This document shows positions 20,698-29,134 of a stretch of DNA of 33,157 bases, piece by piece. Position numbers and translations under genes: made by a program. Numbering within the stretch: position 1 is the first letter of the stretch; the number at the start of each line of letters is the position of its first letter. Source of the DNA: a virus; IMG/VR virus record IMGVR_UViG_3300004463_000329, positions 1 to 33,157 of that record; one strand, 5' to 3'. A model generated the notes under the pieces. The model ran no database searches, was not told the DNA's origin, and saw only the letters and a program-made list of their open reading frames with translations.

Positions 20698-23097
20698 ATG
20701 GGCAAGATGATCAACCAGCGCGACGAGCAAGCCGAGCGCATCGCCCAGGCCGGTGGCCGCAAGGGCCGCCAGGTGGACCCGAACAACCCGATGAGCCCGA
20801 CCGGGCGCGGCCCGCGCGTGCGCAAGCCCAAGGCCACCGCGGAAAACACCACCGCCGACCCGCAACCGGTGGCGCTGATGGGCTCGCGCATCGACGACCT
20901 GCCCGGCCACGCCCGCGCCGGCGTCAACCCCGACGAGGCCGCGCGCGAGCGCCACCGCCAGCGCATGGGCTGGTTCATGTCCGAGGGGCACCGCCAGGGC
21001 GGCAACCGCATGCGCATGGCCAAATGCGAGGCCTTCTACGACAGCGAGCAGTGGGAGTACGAGGAAGCCCAGACGCTGAAGGACCGCGGCCAGGAGCCGG
21101 TGGTCTACAACGAGGTGAAGCCGACCATCGACTGGCTGATGGGCACCGAGCGCCGCACGCGCATCGACTTCGTGGTGATGGCGCAGGACGAGGGCGACGA
21201 GGCCGACGAGGACGCGGCGATCAAGACCAAGATCCTGAAGTACCTCGACGCGGTGAACCAGGCGGCGTTCGAGCGCTCGTGGGCCGCGGAAGACGCCTTC
21301 AAGGCCGGCATCGGCTGGCTGGAGGTGGGCGTGCGCGGCGACAAGAGCGGCCCGCCGGTGTACGTGGGCGCCGAGAGCTGGCGCAACATCCTGTGGGACA
21401 GCCAGGGCAAGCGCGACGGCAGCGACTGGCGCTACCTGTTTCGCGTCAAGGTGGTGGACTACGACGTCGCCATCGCCATCTTCCCGGACAAGGAGGTGGA
21501 GTTGGCGCGCGTGGTGCAGGACGGCGACAACATCACCGTGGCCAGCGAGTTCATGGGCGGGCTGGGCTCGATCGTCACCGGCCTGGACCAGTTCAGCCCG
21601 ATGGCCGATCCGCTGGACGACGTGACCGGGCGGCCGGTGGACTTCTTCAACCCGCGCCGCCGCGTGCTGCTGCTGGAGTGCTGGGAGCGCCGCGCGGTGC
21701 GCCGCCGGCCCAGCGCCGACGGCCTGGGCGACCCGGTGACGTTCGAGATCCACGTGTCGATCATGACCGAGCACGACACGCTGATCGAGGCCCGCAGCCC
21801 GTTCAAGCACGACCGCTTCCCGTTCATCCCCATTTGGGCCTACCGCAACCGCCGCACCGGCTTGCCGTACAGCCCCATCTGGCCGTTGATCGGCCCGCAG
21901 GTGGCGCTCAACAAGCGCATGAGCAAGAGCGTGTTCGAGGCCAACGCGAACCAGTGGGAGTTCGACGCCGACGCCATCGACGACGAGGTGATGGACGCCA
22001 ACGACATCCGCGCCGAGCTCAACGACCCGAACGGCATGGCGATCTACAAGCCGGGCACGCTGGCCGCCAACAAGGCGCGGCCGATCCAACGCGGCCAGTA
22101 CGTGCAGCACCAGCTGGAGCTGGCCGGCGTGGACCGCATGAGCATCCGGGCGATGAGCGGCGTCACCGGTGAAAACCGGGGCGAGAACGGCAATGCCGTG
22201 TCGGGCAAGGCGGTGCTGGCCAAGCAGGACCAGGGCAGCTTGCTCACCGCCGAGCTGTTCGACAACCTGCTGTTCGCGCGCAAGCAAGAGGGCGACATCA
22301 CGCTCAGCGTGGTGGAGCAGTACATGGTGGCGCCGGCGACCATCCGCGTGGCCGAGGGCATCGGCAAGGGCGAGTTCGTCAAGATCAACCAGCCGACCAA
22401 CGAGCTGGACGAGCAGGGCCAGCCGGTCTACCGCAACGACATCAGCCGCCGCCAGGCGCATTTCGTGGTGGGCGAGCAGGCCTGGAAGCAGGCCTACGCC
22501 GAAGCCGCGTTCGAGAGCCTGCTGGAGGTGCTGAGTCAGCTGGCCACCGCGGCGCCGCAGGCCGTCATCAACCTGCTGGACCTGGTGTTCGACATGCACC
22601 CGACGCTGCCGAAGAAGCGCGCCATCGTGCAGCGCATCCGCGACATCAACGGCCAGACCGATCCCGACGCCAAGCTCACGCCCGAGGAACAGGCCAAGCG
22701 CGAGCAGCAGCAGGCCATCGCGCAGAAGAACTTCGAGCTGCAGATGGCGCTGCTGCAGGCCCAGGTGAAGGAAGCGCAGGGCAAGGGCGTGAAGCTCGAC
22801 ACCGAGGCGGTGCTGAACCGCCTGAGCGCCATCTACGAATCGGCACAGGCCGCGCAGGTGATTTCGGCGCTGCCGCAGGTGGCCCCGATCGCCGACGAGT
22901 TGCTGCGCTCGGCCGGCATGCCCGACCTGAACGGCCCGCAGGTGATCGACCAGCCGCAGGCGCCGGCGCTGACGGGCACGGCCGCCGCGCAGCCCCAGCA
23001 GCCGGCCGGGCCCGCTGACCTTCCCCCGGACGGCGCACAGCCCGCGCCGCCGGCCAACCCCGCGCCCGAGATGAGCGCACAGCCAGGAGCGATGTGA
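20698..23097 (+). CDS. Portal protein, P22 gp1-like
   Basis: The 799-residue product has the P22-type portal pattern: 'YDSEQWEYEEAQTLKDRGQE', 'VYNEVKPTIDWLMGTERRTR', a long acidic insertion, 'FIPIWAYRNRRTGLPYSPIW', 'GPQVALNKRMSKSVFEANAN', 'SGVTGENRGENGNAVSGKAV' and 'SLLTAELFDNLLFARK', then a coiled C-terminal barrel and a Pro/Ala/Gln-rich tail. Twelve copies would form the DNA entry ring at the capsid vertex and dock the terminase. The length is slightly above the 725 residues of P22 gp1. The presence of this portal type supports a short-tailed particle. Confidence 0.88.
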   Translation: MGKMINQRDEQAERIAQAGGRKGRQVDPNNPMSPTGRGPRVRKPKATAENTTADPQPVALMGSRIDDLPGHARAGVNPDEAARERHRQRMGWFMSEGHRQGGNRMRMAKCEAFYDSEQWEYEEAQTLKDRGQEPVVYNEVKPTIDWLMGTERRTRIDFVVMAQDEGDEADEDAAIKTKILKYLDAVNQAAFERSWAAEDAFKAGIGWLEVGVRGDKSGPPVYVGAESWRNILWDSQGKRDGSDWRYLFRVKVVDYDVAIAIFPDKEVELARVVQDGDNITVASEFMGGLGSIVTGLDQFSPMADPLDDVTGRPVDFFNPRRRVLLLECWERRAVRRRPSADGLGDPVTFEIHVSIMTEHDTLIEARSPFKHDRFPFIPIWAYRNRRTGLPYSPIWPLIGPQVALNKRMSKSVFEANANQWEFDADAIDDEVMDANDIRAELNDPNGMAIYKPGTLAANKARPIQRGQYVQHQLELAGVDRMSIRAMSGVTGENRGENGNAVSGKAVLAKQDQGSLLTAELFDNLLFARKQEGDITLSVVEQYMVAPATIRVAEGIGKGEFVKINQPTNELDEQGQPVYRNDISRRQAHFVVGEQAWKQAYAEAAFESLLEVLSQLATAAPQAVINLLDLVFDMHPTLPKKRAIVQRIRDINGQTDPDAKLTPEEQAKREQQQAIAQKNFELQMALLQAQVKEAQGKGVKLDTEAVLNRLSAIYESAQAAQVISALPQVAPIADELLRSAGMPDLNGPQVIDQPQAPALTGTAAAQPQQPAGPADLPPDGAQPAPPANPAPEMSAQPGAM

Positions 23098-23128
23098 TGG
23101 ACGATGACTCGACCCAGAAGGACCAATC

Positions 23129-23758
23129 ATGAATGGCGAGAACCAGGACCAGGCGCAAGGCGCCAGCGAGGTGAGCGTGGAGCAGGTGCCGGCCACCGGC
23201 GAGACCGTGGCCACGCCCGAGGGCGACCGAGGCCCGGAGCCGACGACCGATACCCGCCCGCTGGTCGGCGACGAGGTGGTGTACTGGCCCGAGGCCGGCT
23301 ACCAGCACAGCTACCCGATCATGGCCGTCATCAGCCGTGTGTGGGGGCCGGGCATGGTCAACCTGCAAATGGCCATCGACGCCCAGACCAGCGACGCGCC
23401 GACCGTGCACGCTGAAACCAGCGTCTACCTCCTGCGGCACGACGCGCCCAACCCGATAAGCGGCCGCTACTGCCGCTATGGCGACGAGGTGGGCGGCGAG
23501 CCGTTCCCGGTGACGCAGTTCTGGGCACCGCCGCCCGAGCCCGCCTCGGCCAACACCCCGGCCGCCACCGCCACCACGGTGCCGCTGCCCTACAGCCTGG
23601 AGCAGTGCGCAGCGCTGCCGCTGCTGCAGGACGGCCAGCCGCACCAGCGCCTGCTGCCGACAGCCGAGCGCGACATCGTGTGCTTTCTGCACGAAGGCAC
23701 CACCTACCACGTGGTGCTGACCGACGCCGGGCTGGCCAAGCAGCCGGTGCACGGCTGA
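23129..23758 (+). CDS. Hypothetical phage protein, 209 aa
   Basis: ATG at 23129 has AAGGA six bases upstream and overlaps the end of an 11-codon minicistron that begins on the portal stop. The N-terminal 45 residues are acidic and disordered. The core is beta-rich: 'VGDEVVYWPEAGYQHSYPIM', 'VVLTDAGL'. It lies between portal and scaffold-like gene, the place of head accessory proteins. No family is recognised. Confidence 0.65.
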   Translation: MNGENQDQAQGASEVSVEQVPATGETVATPEGDRGPEPTTDTRPLVGDEVVYWPEAGYQHSYPIMAVISRVWGPGMVNLQMAIDAQTSDAPTVHAETSVYLLRHDAPNPISGRYCRYGDEVGGEPFPVTQFWAPPPEPASANTPAATATTVPLPYSLEQCAALPLLQDGQPHQRLLPTAERDIVCFLHEGTTYHVVLTDAGLAKQPVHG

Positions 23759-23778
23759 CCAGCCCCAAGGAGGCCGCC

Positions 23779-24156
23779 ATGCACGTCAAGACCCTCGACG
23801 ATCGGCCGCAGGAGCTGCCGCTGTACCAGTGCCACAAGCGGGTGCGCGCCTGCCGCATCCACGCCATCGACTACGACGACGAGAAGGCGCAATGGGTGGT
23901 GACGCCCGCCGAGCCGTTCCTCGACCCGTTCCGCGTGCACCCGCAGTTCGTCGCCAAGCACGCGCCGAAGGCCGGCGGCTACCTCGTGCAGTACAGCGAC
24001 AACTACCTGAGCTACAGCCCCCAGGCGGCCTTCGAGGAAGGCTACGCCGAGGTGTCGCAGCTGGAGCGCCGGCGCGAGGACCTGGAGCGCCAGCTGGCCG
24101 ACGTGGACCGCGCCATCGAAGCGGCGGCCCTCAACGAATCCACCACCAAGGACTGA
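23779..24156 (+). CDS. Hypothetical phage protein, 125 aa
   Basis: A strong AAGGAGG precedes ATG 23779. The N-terminal part is a small mixed domain ('VRACRIHAIDYDDEKAQWVV', 'PFLDPFRVHPQFVAKH', 'GGYLVQYSDNYLSYSP'). The C-terminal 40 residues are a charged coiled-coil helix ('VSQLERRREDLERQLADVDR'). I know similar 100-130-residue proteins beside phage portal/coat genes but no assigned function. Confidence 0.65.
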   Translation: MHVKTLDDRPQELPLYQCHKRVRACRIHAIDYDDEKAQWVVTPAEPFLDPFRVHPQFVAKHAPKAGGYLVQYSDNYLSYSPQAAFEEGYAEVSQLERRREDLERQLADVDRAIEAAALNESTTKD

Positions 24157-24160
24157 CACC

Positions 24161-25153
24161 ATGACCCAAGTGATCGACGGCAAGCTGGTGAGCATCAGCG
24201 GCCACTACCAGAACCCGAACGACGTCGAGGCGCTGAAAACGCTGCCCACCGACGTGGACGCGCGCAATGCGTTCCTCGACGACGAGGAAGCGCCGGCCGA
24301 CCCGGCGCCCGCTCCGGCCGCGGCCACGCCGGCCCCGCAGTCCGGCGAGCACGAGGCGCCGGACGGTGAAGGCGATACGCCGGACGTGACGGCCGCCGCG
24401 GCGCCGGCCACCGAGCCCGCGGCCGCTGCGCCGACGCCCCCCGCGCCCTCGCCTGCCACCGAACCGGCCACCACTGCCGCGGCCGCGCCGGCGCCCGTCG
24501 CGCAGACCACAGCGCCCGCGCCGCAGCCGGCCGTGCAGCAGTTCAAGACCCGCACGCCGCAGGAGCTCAAGGCCGCCAAGGACGAGCTGATGGACAAGAA
24601 GGCCAAGGCCTTCAAGGACTACTCCGACGGCACGATGACGCCCGAGGACTTCGCCAAACTCGACGCCGAGGTGATGGACGGGCTGGTGGGCATCGCCAGC
24701 GAGGTGGCGCTCGCGCAGGCCAACCACCAGAACGCCGCCACCTCGGCCCAGCAGGCCATCGACGCGATCCGGGCGAAGGGCGCGGCCGACGGCATCGACT
24801 ACACCCAGCAGGCCCACGCCGACCAGTTCAACGCGATCGCCGAAGGCCTGGACAAACTGCCGGGCATGGCGTCGCTGTCGAACGACGAGTTCTACGCCAA
24901 GGTGCACGCGCAGGTGCTGGCGCTCAACGGCAAGGCGCCGGCCGCTGCGGCCGCGCCGGCACCGACGACCACCACCGCGCCCGCGCGCACCGCCCCGGCG
25001 GCCCCTCTGACGCTGGCCGGCGTGCCCAACGCGGCCACGCCCAACACCACCGGCGGCGTGAACGAGGAACTGTCGCGCCTGCAGGGGGTTGCGTTCGAGG
25101 AACGCTTTGCGGCGATGACGCCGCAGCAGCGCGCGGCCCTGCTGGACGAGTGA
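24161..25153 (+). CDS. Probable scaffolding protein
   Basis: The 330-residue product lies between portal and coat. Residues 45-125 are an extreme Ala/Pro/Thr-rich disordered run. Residues 130-245 are helical and charged ('KTRTPQELKAAKDELMDKKA', 'SEVALAQANHQNAATSAQQA', 'FNAIAEGLDKLPGMASLSND'). The C-terminus ends 'EERFAAMTPQQRAALLDE'. Helical, low-complexity proteins just before the coat gene are typically scaffolds that guide procapsid assembly and then leave. The call is from position and composition; no scaffold signature is conserved across phages. Confidence 0.6.
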   Translation: MTQVIDGKLVSISGHYQNPNDVEALKTLPTDVDARNAFLDDEEAPADPAPAPAAATPAPQSGEHEAPDGEGDTPDVTAAAAPATEPAAAAPTPPAPSPATEPATTAAAAPAPVAQTTAPAPQPAVQQFKTRTPQELKAAKDELMDKKAKAFKDYSDGTMTPEDFAKLDAEVMDGLVGIASEVALAQANHQNAATSAQQAIDAIRAKGAADGIDYTQQAHADQFNAIAEGLDKLPGMASLSNDEFYAKVHAQVLALNGKAPAAAAAPAPTTTTAPARTAPAAPLTLAGVPNAATPNTTGGVNEELSRLQGVAFEERFAAMTPQQRAALLDE

Positions 25154-25443
25154 TGCCGCAACCCGACCGCCGGCGCGCCGAGCGCCGCCACGAGGACCGC
25201 CGCAGCGGCCTGGCCACCGACATGCAGGTGGGCGAGAGCCTGACGCTGGAAGCCCTGCACGGCACGGGCTTCCTGCGTGTGACGCTCGACGCCAAGGAGG
25301 TCGGGTTGCTGCCGCCCGGCGAGTCGGTGGACAGCGTGGAAATCAAGCTCACGCTGTCGCGCAAGGCGGGTCAACTTGCCCGCGTGCGCGTGGAGGCGCC
25401 GCCGGACGTGAAGGTGGCGCTGCCGGCGAAAAAGGCCGCGTGA
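25153..25443 (+). CDS. Small CsrA-like protein preceding the coat gene
   Basis: ATG at 25153 overlaps the scaffold stop (a GTG at 25150 is possible too). The 96-residue product starts with an Arg-rich tail ('PDRRRAERRHEDRRSG'). The rest is beta-rich, and its end can be laid over CsrA: 'SVEIKLTLSRKAGQLARVRV' followed by 'EAPPDVKVALP' resembles CsrA's 'VTVTVL..KGNQVRIGVNAPKEVAV'. CsrA dimers bind GGA motifs in mRNA leaders and block or stabilise translation. The likeness is limited to about 35 residues read by eye, so other small beta proteins remain possible. Confidence 0.45.
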   Translation: MPQPDRRRAERRHEDRRSGLATDMQVGESLTLEALHGTGFLRVTLDAKEVGLLPPGESVDSVEIKLTLSRKAGQLARVRVEAPPDVKVALPAKKAA

Positions 25444-25612
25444 AAACTCCTGCCCACCGGAGCACGGCAAGCCGGTTGCAGTTTCAAAAAACAGTAGTAC
25501 CTTTCCCGCAACTCTGAGTTTTCGGAGTTTTGCAGCAGCGGGAATGGTCCCTCTGCTGCGCACCGTAAACCGGCGCGCAGGAGTGCGCCATGCCATCACC
25601 AAGGAGTGAAGC
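25444..25612 (+). promoter_or_regulatory. Structured leader of the coat gene
   Basis: The 169 noncoding bases contain two hairpins. AACTCTGA-GTTT-TCGGAGTT (25510-25529, 8 bp with one G-T wobble) runs into TTTT. GCAGCAG...GGGA-ATGG-TCCC...CTGCTGC (25532-25559) has 11 base pairs and one mismatch. Five GGA trinucleotides occur (25459, 25524, 25541, 25580 and within the ribosome site AAGGAG at 25601-25606). It looks like an RNA control or processing element for high-level coat synthesis. Confidence 0.6.
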
Positions 25613-26725
25613 ATGGCCCGCACGACCATCCTCCCGACCGACCCGAACAAGCGCAAGGCGTGGGCGGCCGCAGTTGCCCAGGACAGCGCCAAGGAACAGT
25701 ACTTCAGCCGCCTCGTCGGCCCGGAGGGTTCCTACAGCGCCATCATCCAGAAGACCGACACCGAGAAGGGCGCCGCCGACGAGGTGGTGACCGCGCTGGT
25801 GGCCAAGCTGCGCGGCGCGCCGGTGCGCGAGGGCGAGAAGCTGGCGGGCAAGGAGTTCCGCCTGCAGCACAGCTCGCACACGATGCGCATCAACGAGTTC
25901 CGCCAGGGCGTGAACGTCGGCGCGCGCATCGACCAGTCGCGCGTGGGCTTCAACCTCAAGCGCCAGGGCCGCGAGAAGCTCACCGACTACATCAAGGAGC
26001 TGTACGAGGAAGTCATCTGCATGCACCTGTCGGGCGCACGCGGCACGGGCACCGAAATCCAGCACCACGACACCGACTACGCGGGCTACCCCAACGCGCT
26101 GCGCACGCCGGACGCCGCGCACTACTTCTGCGGCCCGCTGAACACCAAGGCCAAGGCCACGCTGGCCGGCACCGACCTGATGACCCTGGCGACGCTGAAC
26201 AAACTGCGCACCAAGGCCAAGAAGATGCTCGGCGGCGCGCCCGAGAGCGCCATCAAGATGGACCAGGTGCGCAAGGGCGGGAAAAACGTCTTCATCCTGG
26301 CCGTGTGCCCCGAGGTGATGCAGGACATCCGCGACGACTCCGGCGCCCAGGGCTGGTTCGAGGCGCAGAAGGCGCTGACCGCTGCCGTCGGCAAGGAAAG
26401 CGAGATCTTCAAGGGTGGCGCCGGCATGTTCAACGGCGTGCTGGTCGACGAGATGGAGACGTGCGTCAAGTTCTCCGACTACGGCGCCGGCGGCAACGTG
26501 GGTGCGGCGCGCAGCCTTTTCATGGGCGCCAACGCCGGCTTCATCGCGCACGGCACCAAGGGCCAGGCCGACGGCATGACCGTGGCGCTGGGCGAGGACT
26601 CGGACGACCGCGACCACGACGCGATCCTGTTTTTCGAGATGATCTTCGGCGCCGACAAGACGGCCTTCAACGGCATGGACTTCGGCCAGATCACCGTGGA
26701 CACCGCGTTCACGGCCGCGGCCTAA
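25613..26725 (+). CDS. Major capsid protein, N4-gp56 family
   Basis: ATG at 25613 follows AAGGAG at a good distance. The 370-residue protein fits the N4-gp56/DUF4043 coat family: a polar start 'PTDPNKRKAWAAAVAQDSAK', 'EGEKLAGKEFRLQHSSHTMR' and the 'INEFRQGVNVGARIDQSRVG' strand, 'EEVICMHLSGARGTGTE', 'LRTKAKKMLGG', 'VCPEVMQDIRDDSGAQGWFE', 'GMFNGVLVDEMETC', and an end ' FGQITVDTAFTAAA'. It has the HK97-type fold and builds the icosahedral shell. The upstream structured leader and downstream hairpin agree with a highly expressed gene. Confidence 0.85.
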   Translation: MARTTILPTDPNKRKAWAAAVAQDSAKEQYFSRLVGPEGSYSAIIQKTDTEKGAADEVVTALVAKLRGAPVREGEKLAGKEFRLQHSSHTMRINEFRQGVNVGARIDQSRVGFNLKRQGREKLTDYIKELYEEVICMHLSGARGTGTEIQHHDTDYAGYPNALRTPDAAHYFCGPLNTKAKATLAGTDLMTLATLNKLRTKAKKMLGGAPESAIKMDQVRKGGKNVFILAVCPEVMQDIRDDSGAQGWFEAQKALTAAVGKESEIFKGGAGMFNGVLVDEMETCVKFSDYGAGGNVGAARSLFMGANAGFIAHGTKGQADGMTVALGEDSDDRDHDAILFFEMIFGADKTAFNGMDFGQITVDTAFTAAA

Positions 26726-26740
26726 GCCGAGGCGACCCAA

Positions 26741-26760
26741 GGGGCCGCTTCGGCGGCTCC
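26741..26760 (+). terminator. UUCG-capped hairpin after the coat gene
   Basis: GGGGCCGC-TTCG-GCGGCTCC gives 8 bp (one G-T wobble) closed by a UUCG tetraloop, 15 bases after the coat stop. No T-run follows, so it is more likely an mRNA 3'-end stabiliser or partial terminator than a full stop. Confidence 0.55.
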
Positions 26761-26793
26761 TGACCCCCACCCCCAGGTTTCAGGAGCACTCTC

Positions 26794-27312
26794 ATGGCAC
26801 TTCGCAAGTCTTCCCAGGCCGCCAAGCGCGCGCCGGCCGTCGGCGCGCTCGTCGCGGCGATGGGCCTCACCGTCATCGCCGAGCACACCATCGTGGCCGG
26901 CCAGTTCGCCCTCAACGACGTGATCGAAATGCTGGCCATCCCGGCCGGCCACGCGGTCACGGGCCTCAAGATCGTCACCGACCGCATCGACAGCAACGGC
27001 GCCCCGACGCTGGCGCTGGACATCGGCGTGATGACCGGCGAGTGGTTGCAGAACACCGTGGACAACGACGGCACGACCGCGCGCACCGTGGGCACCGAGT
27101 ACGGCTCGGCGCTGACGACCGTGGGGCGCGCCGCCGGCGGCTCGGTGGTGACGCTGGACACGGTGGCCGGCTTGCAGCTGGCGGCCTCGAACAAGGACCG
27201 CTCGCTGGGCATCAAGGTGCAGGCCGCCGCGGCGACGCTGGTGGCCGGCGCCAAGATCCGGCTCATCGCGCACTTCGTGCCGGTGCCCATCGGCATGGCC
27301 AGCGGCTCCTAA
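26794..27312 (+). CDS. Probable capsid decoration or structural protein, 172 aa
   Basis: ATG at 26794 has CAGGAG upstream. After a basic start the protein is beta-rich and Gly/Thr/Ala-rich ('AEHTIVAGQFALNDVIEMLA', 'HAVTGLKIVTDRID', 'GKIRLIAHFV'-like end). No Cys is present. A gene of this size and composition directly behind an N4-gp56 coat is commonly a head protein. It is assigned by position; the family is unknown to me. Confidence 0.55.
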   Translation: MALRKSSQAAKRAPAVGALVAAMGLTVIAEHTIVAGQFALNDVIEMLAIPAGHAVTGLKIVTDRIDSNGAPTLALDIGVMTGEWLQNTVDNDGTTARTVGTEYGSALTTVGRAAGGSVVTLDTVAGLQLAASNKDRSLGIKVQAAAATLVAGAKIRLIAHFVPVPIGMASGS

Positions 27313-27326
27313 AGCCCTGACCTGAC

Positions 27327-27701
27327 ATGGGCAAGCGTGGACCGAAGCCGGGCTTCAAACAGGCCCGGCTGGCCGCTCAAGCCGCTGCTGGCGCGGCAGC
27401 CGCACCCGTTGCCAAGGCGCCCACGCGCGCCAAGGCCGCGAGGAAAGCCGCTGCGCCCGTGGCGCCAGCAGCCACCGACGACACCGCCGGCGCGGCACAG
27501 CCTGGTGTGTGCACCGAGGTGGCGCTGCTGCCCGGCCTGCCGGCGGCGCACCGCGAGAACCCCGACAAGCTCGGCGGTGCGGCGCTGCGCCACCTGGCCC
27601 ACCGGCGCGGCATCGCCCGCTCCGAGGCCGAACGGCTGCCCGATGACCGCCTGCGCGAGCAACTGCGCTACCGCGCCTACCAGCAGTATGCGGAGGCCTG
27701 A
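27327..27701 (+). CDS. Basic protein with SAP/HeH-like C-terminus, 124 aa
   Basis: ATG at 27327. The first 60 residues are Lys/Arg/Ala/Pro-rich and start 'MGKRGPKPG', an AT-hook-like motif. The C-terminal part, 'LGGAALRHLAHRRGIARSEA' with 'LPDDRLREQLRYRAYQQY', has the helix-extension-helix spacing of SAP/HeH motifs that bind DNA. Its stop shares a base with the next ATG. It may be a virion DNA-associated protein, which is an inference. Confidence 0.55.
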   Translation: MGKRGPKPGFKQARLAAQAAAGAAAAPVAKAPTRAKAARKAAAPVAPAATDDTAGAAQPGVCTEVALLPGLPAAHRENPDKLGGAALRHLAHRRGIARSEAERLPDDRLREQLRYRAYQQYAEA

Positions 27702-28510
27702 TGGCTGGCAACACCGCGCTCGTCCGCGAAGCGCTGCGGCGGGTGTCCGTGCTGTGCATGGACAACTCGCCGCAGTTCAAGCGCTTCAAGGAGGTCCCGA
27801 TGGTGGACTTCCTCAACGACGCGCAGGTGGCCATCGCCAAATACGTGCCGACGGCCTGCGCACGGCTGGACACGATCAAGCTCAAACCCGGCGCGCTGCA
27901 GTCGCTGGAGTCGATCGCCGCGGCTGACTGCAAGCCGGCCGACGGCTCCACGCCGGCGGCACCCATCCTCGGCAACGGCCTGCTCAAGGCGCTGAACAAC
28001 ATGGGCACTGACGGCCTGACCGTCGGCCGCATGGTGCGCCTGATCGAGCAGGACCGGCTCGACGCCTACGACCCGGAATGGATGCTGGCCAGCAAGGCCA
28101 GCGCCACCGTGCAGGAGGTGATGTACGACCCGGCCGACCCGCGCCATTTCCTGGTCAACCCGCCGGTGCCGAGCGCGCCCGCCGTGTGGCTGCGCGTGTC
28201 CTACACCGCCCAGCCGCTGCGCATCACCGACGGCGGCGCGCCTGGCGCCGAGCGCTACAAGGCCGACGGCAGCGGCCCGGGCAACGCCGACAAACTGAGC
28301 ATCGCCGACGTGTTCCTGGACGACCTGGTGAACTACGTCGTCGCGCGTCTGAACATGATGGACAACGAGTGGGCCGACGGCAACAAGGCCGCGGCGTTCA
28401 CCGCGCTGTTCGTCAACTCCATCAACGCCCAGGCCACCGCGCTGACGGGCGTCAACCCGAACCTGCAGCGCCTGCCGTTCGCGCCGCAGCCTGTGGGAGC
28501 CGCGTCGTGA
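27701..28510 (+). CDS. Head-tail adaptor-like protein (DUF6682-like)
   Basis: ATG at 27701 uses TGATG coupling. The 269-residue protein begins with a helical head ('LVREALRRVSVLCMDNSPQF', 'VPMVDFLNDAQVAIAKYVPT') that I associate with adaptor proteins annotated DUF6682 in N4-gp56-type phages. It then has a beta domain ('VMYDPADPRHFLVNPPVPSA') and a helical end with 'ALFVNSINAQATALTGVNP'. It would extend the portal to the tail. The order coat-decoration-adaptor supports this. Confidence 0.65.
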   Translation: MAGNTALVREALRRVSVLCMDNSPQFKRFKEVPMVDFLNDAQVAIAKYVPTACARLDTIKLKPGALQSLESIAAADCKPADGSTPAAPILGNGLLKALNNMGTDGLTVGRMVRLIEQDRLDAYDPEWMLASKASATVQEVMYDPADPRHFLVNPPVPSAPAVWLRVSYTAQPLRITDGGAPGAERYKADGSGPGNADKLSIADVFLDDLVNYVVARLNMMDNEWADGNKAAAFTALFVNSINAQATALTGVNPNLQRLPFAPQPVGAAS

Positions 28511-29121
28511 ACTTCGAGGACATGCTCATCCACGTGCTGCCCTCGGTGCGCGACTGCCCGCGCGCGCTCGCGCTGGAGCACGTGGTGCAGGCCGCCCGCA
28601 CCTTCTGCCGCAAGACGCGGGTCTGGAACTACACGCTGGACACGATCGACAGCGTGGCCGGCCAGGCGGGCTACACCCTCACGGTGGACTCGGGGCAGGT
28701 GCTGTGCGGCGTGCTGGCCTGCGAGGTGAACCTGCAGCGCTACGTGGTGCGCAAGGGCTCGGAGGCGCGCCGCCTGAGCCGCGCCAGCCGCGGCAACCTG
28801 TGCCTGTTCGAGCCGGCCACCGCGCAGATCACGCTGACCCCGGCGCCCTGGGGCGACAACCTGCCGATCGTCGTGGACGTGTTCGTGCAGCCGGCCTCCG
28901 ACCAGTCGGGGGAATGGCCCGACGAGCACGAGGACGAGGTGACTTTCATCGCCGCCGGCGCCCTCGCATCGCTGTGCGCGCTGCCGGGCACCACCTGGAA
29001 GGACGTGGACACCGTGGTGGCGCAGGACGCCAAGTTCCGCGACCGCATCAACACCGTGGCGCGTGCGACCGACCGCACGCTGCAGCGCGAGGACACGGCC
29101 GCCTCGGCGGTCTGGTTCTGA
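28507..29121 (+). CDS. Tail/adaptor structural protein, 204 aa
   Basis: GTG at 28507 overlaps the adaptor stop (GTGA). The product has an N-terminal helix pair ('MNFEDMLIHVLPSVRDCPRA', 'ALEHVVQAARTFCRKTRVW'), then a beta-rich middle ('ITLTPAPWGDNLPIVVDVFV') and a helical end with 'ALASLCALPG' and 'KFRDRINTVARAT'. This shape is common for connector or tail proteins next to an adaptor. No family name is secure. Confidence 0.6.
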   Translation: MNFEDMLIHVLPSVRDCPRALALEHVVQAARTFCRKTRVWNYTLDTIDSVAGQAGYTLTVDSGQVLCGVLACEVNLQRYVVRKGSEARRLSRASRGNLCLFEPATAQITLTPAPWGDNLPIVVDVFVQPASDQSGEWPDEHEDEVTFIAAGALASLCALPGTTWKDVDTVVAQDAKFRDRINTVARATDRTLQREDTAASAVWF

Positions 29122-29134
29122 ACGGGAGGCCACT

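Noticed and set aside
20650-23214. 854-residue open frame on the minus strand opposite the portal gene
   Set aside because: It is the GC-rich antisense shadow of the portal gene: His/Leu/Gly/Arg-rich, without a ribosome site or domain.
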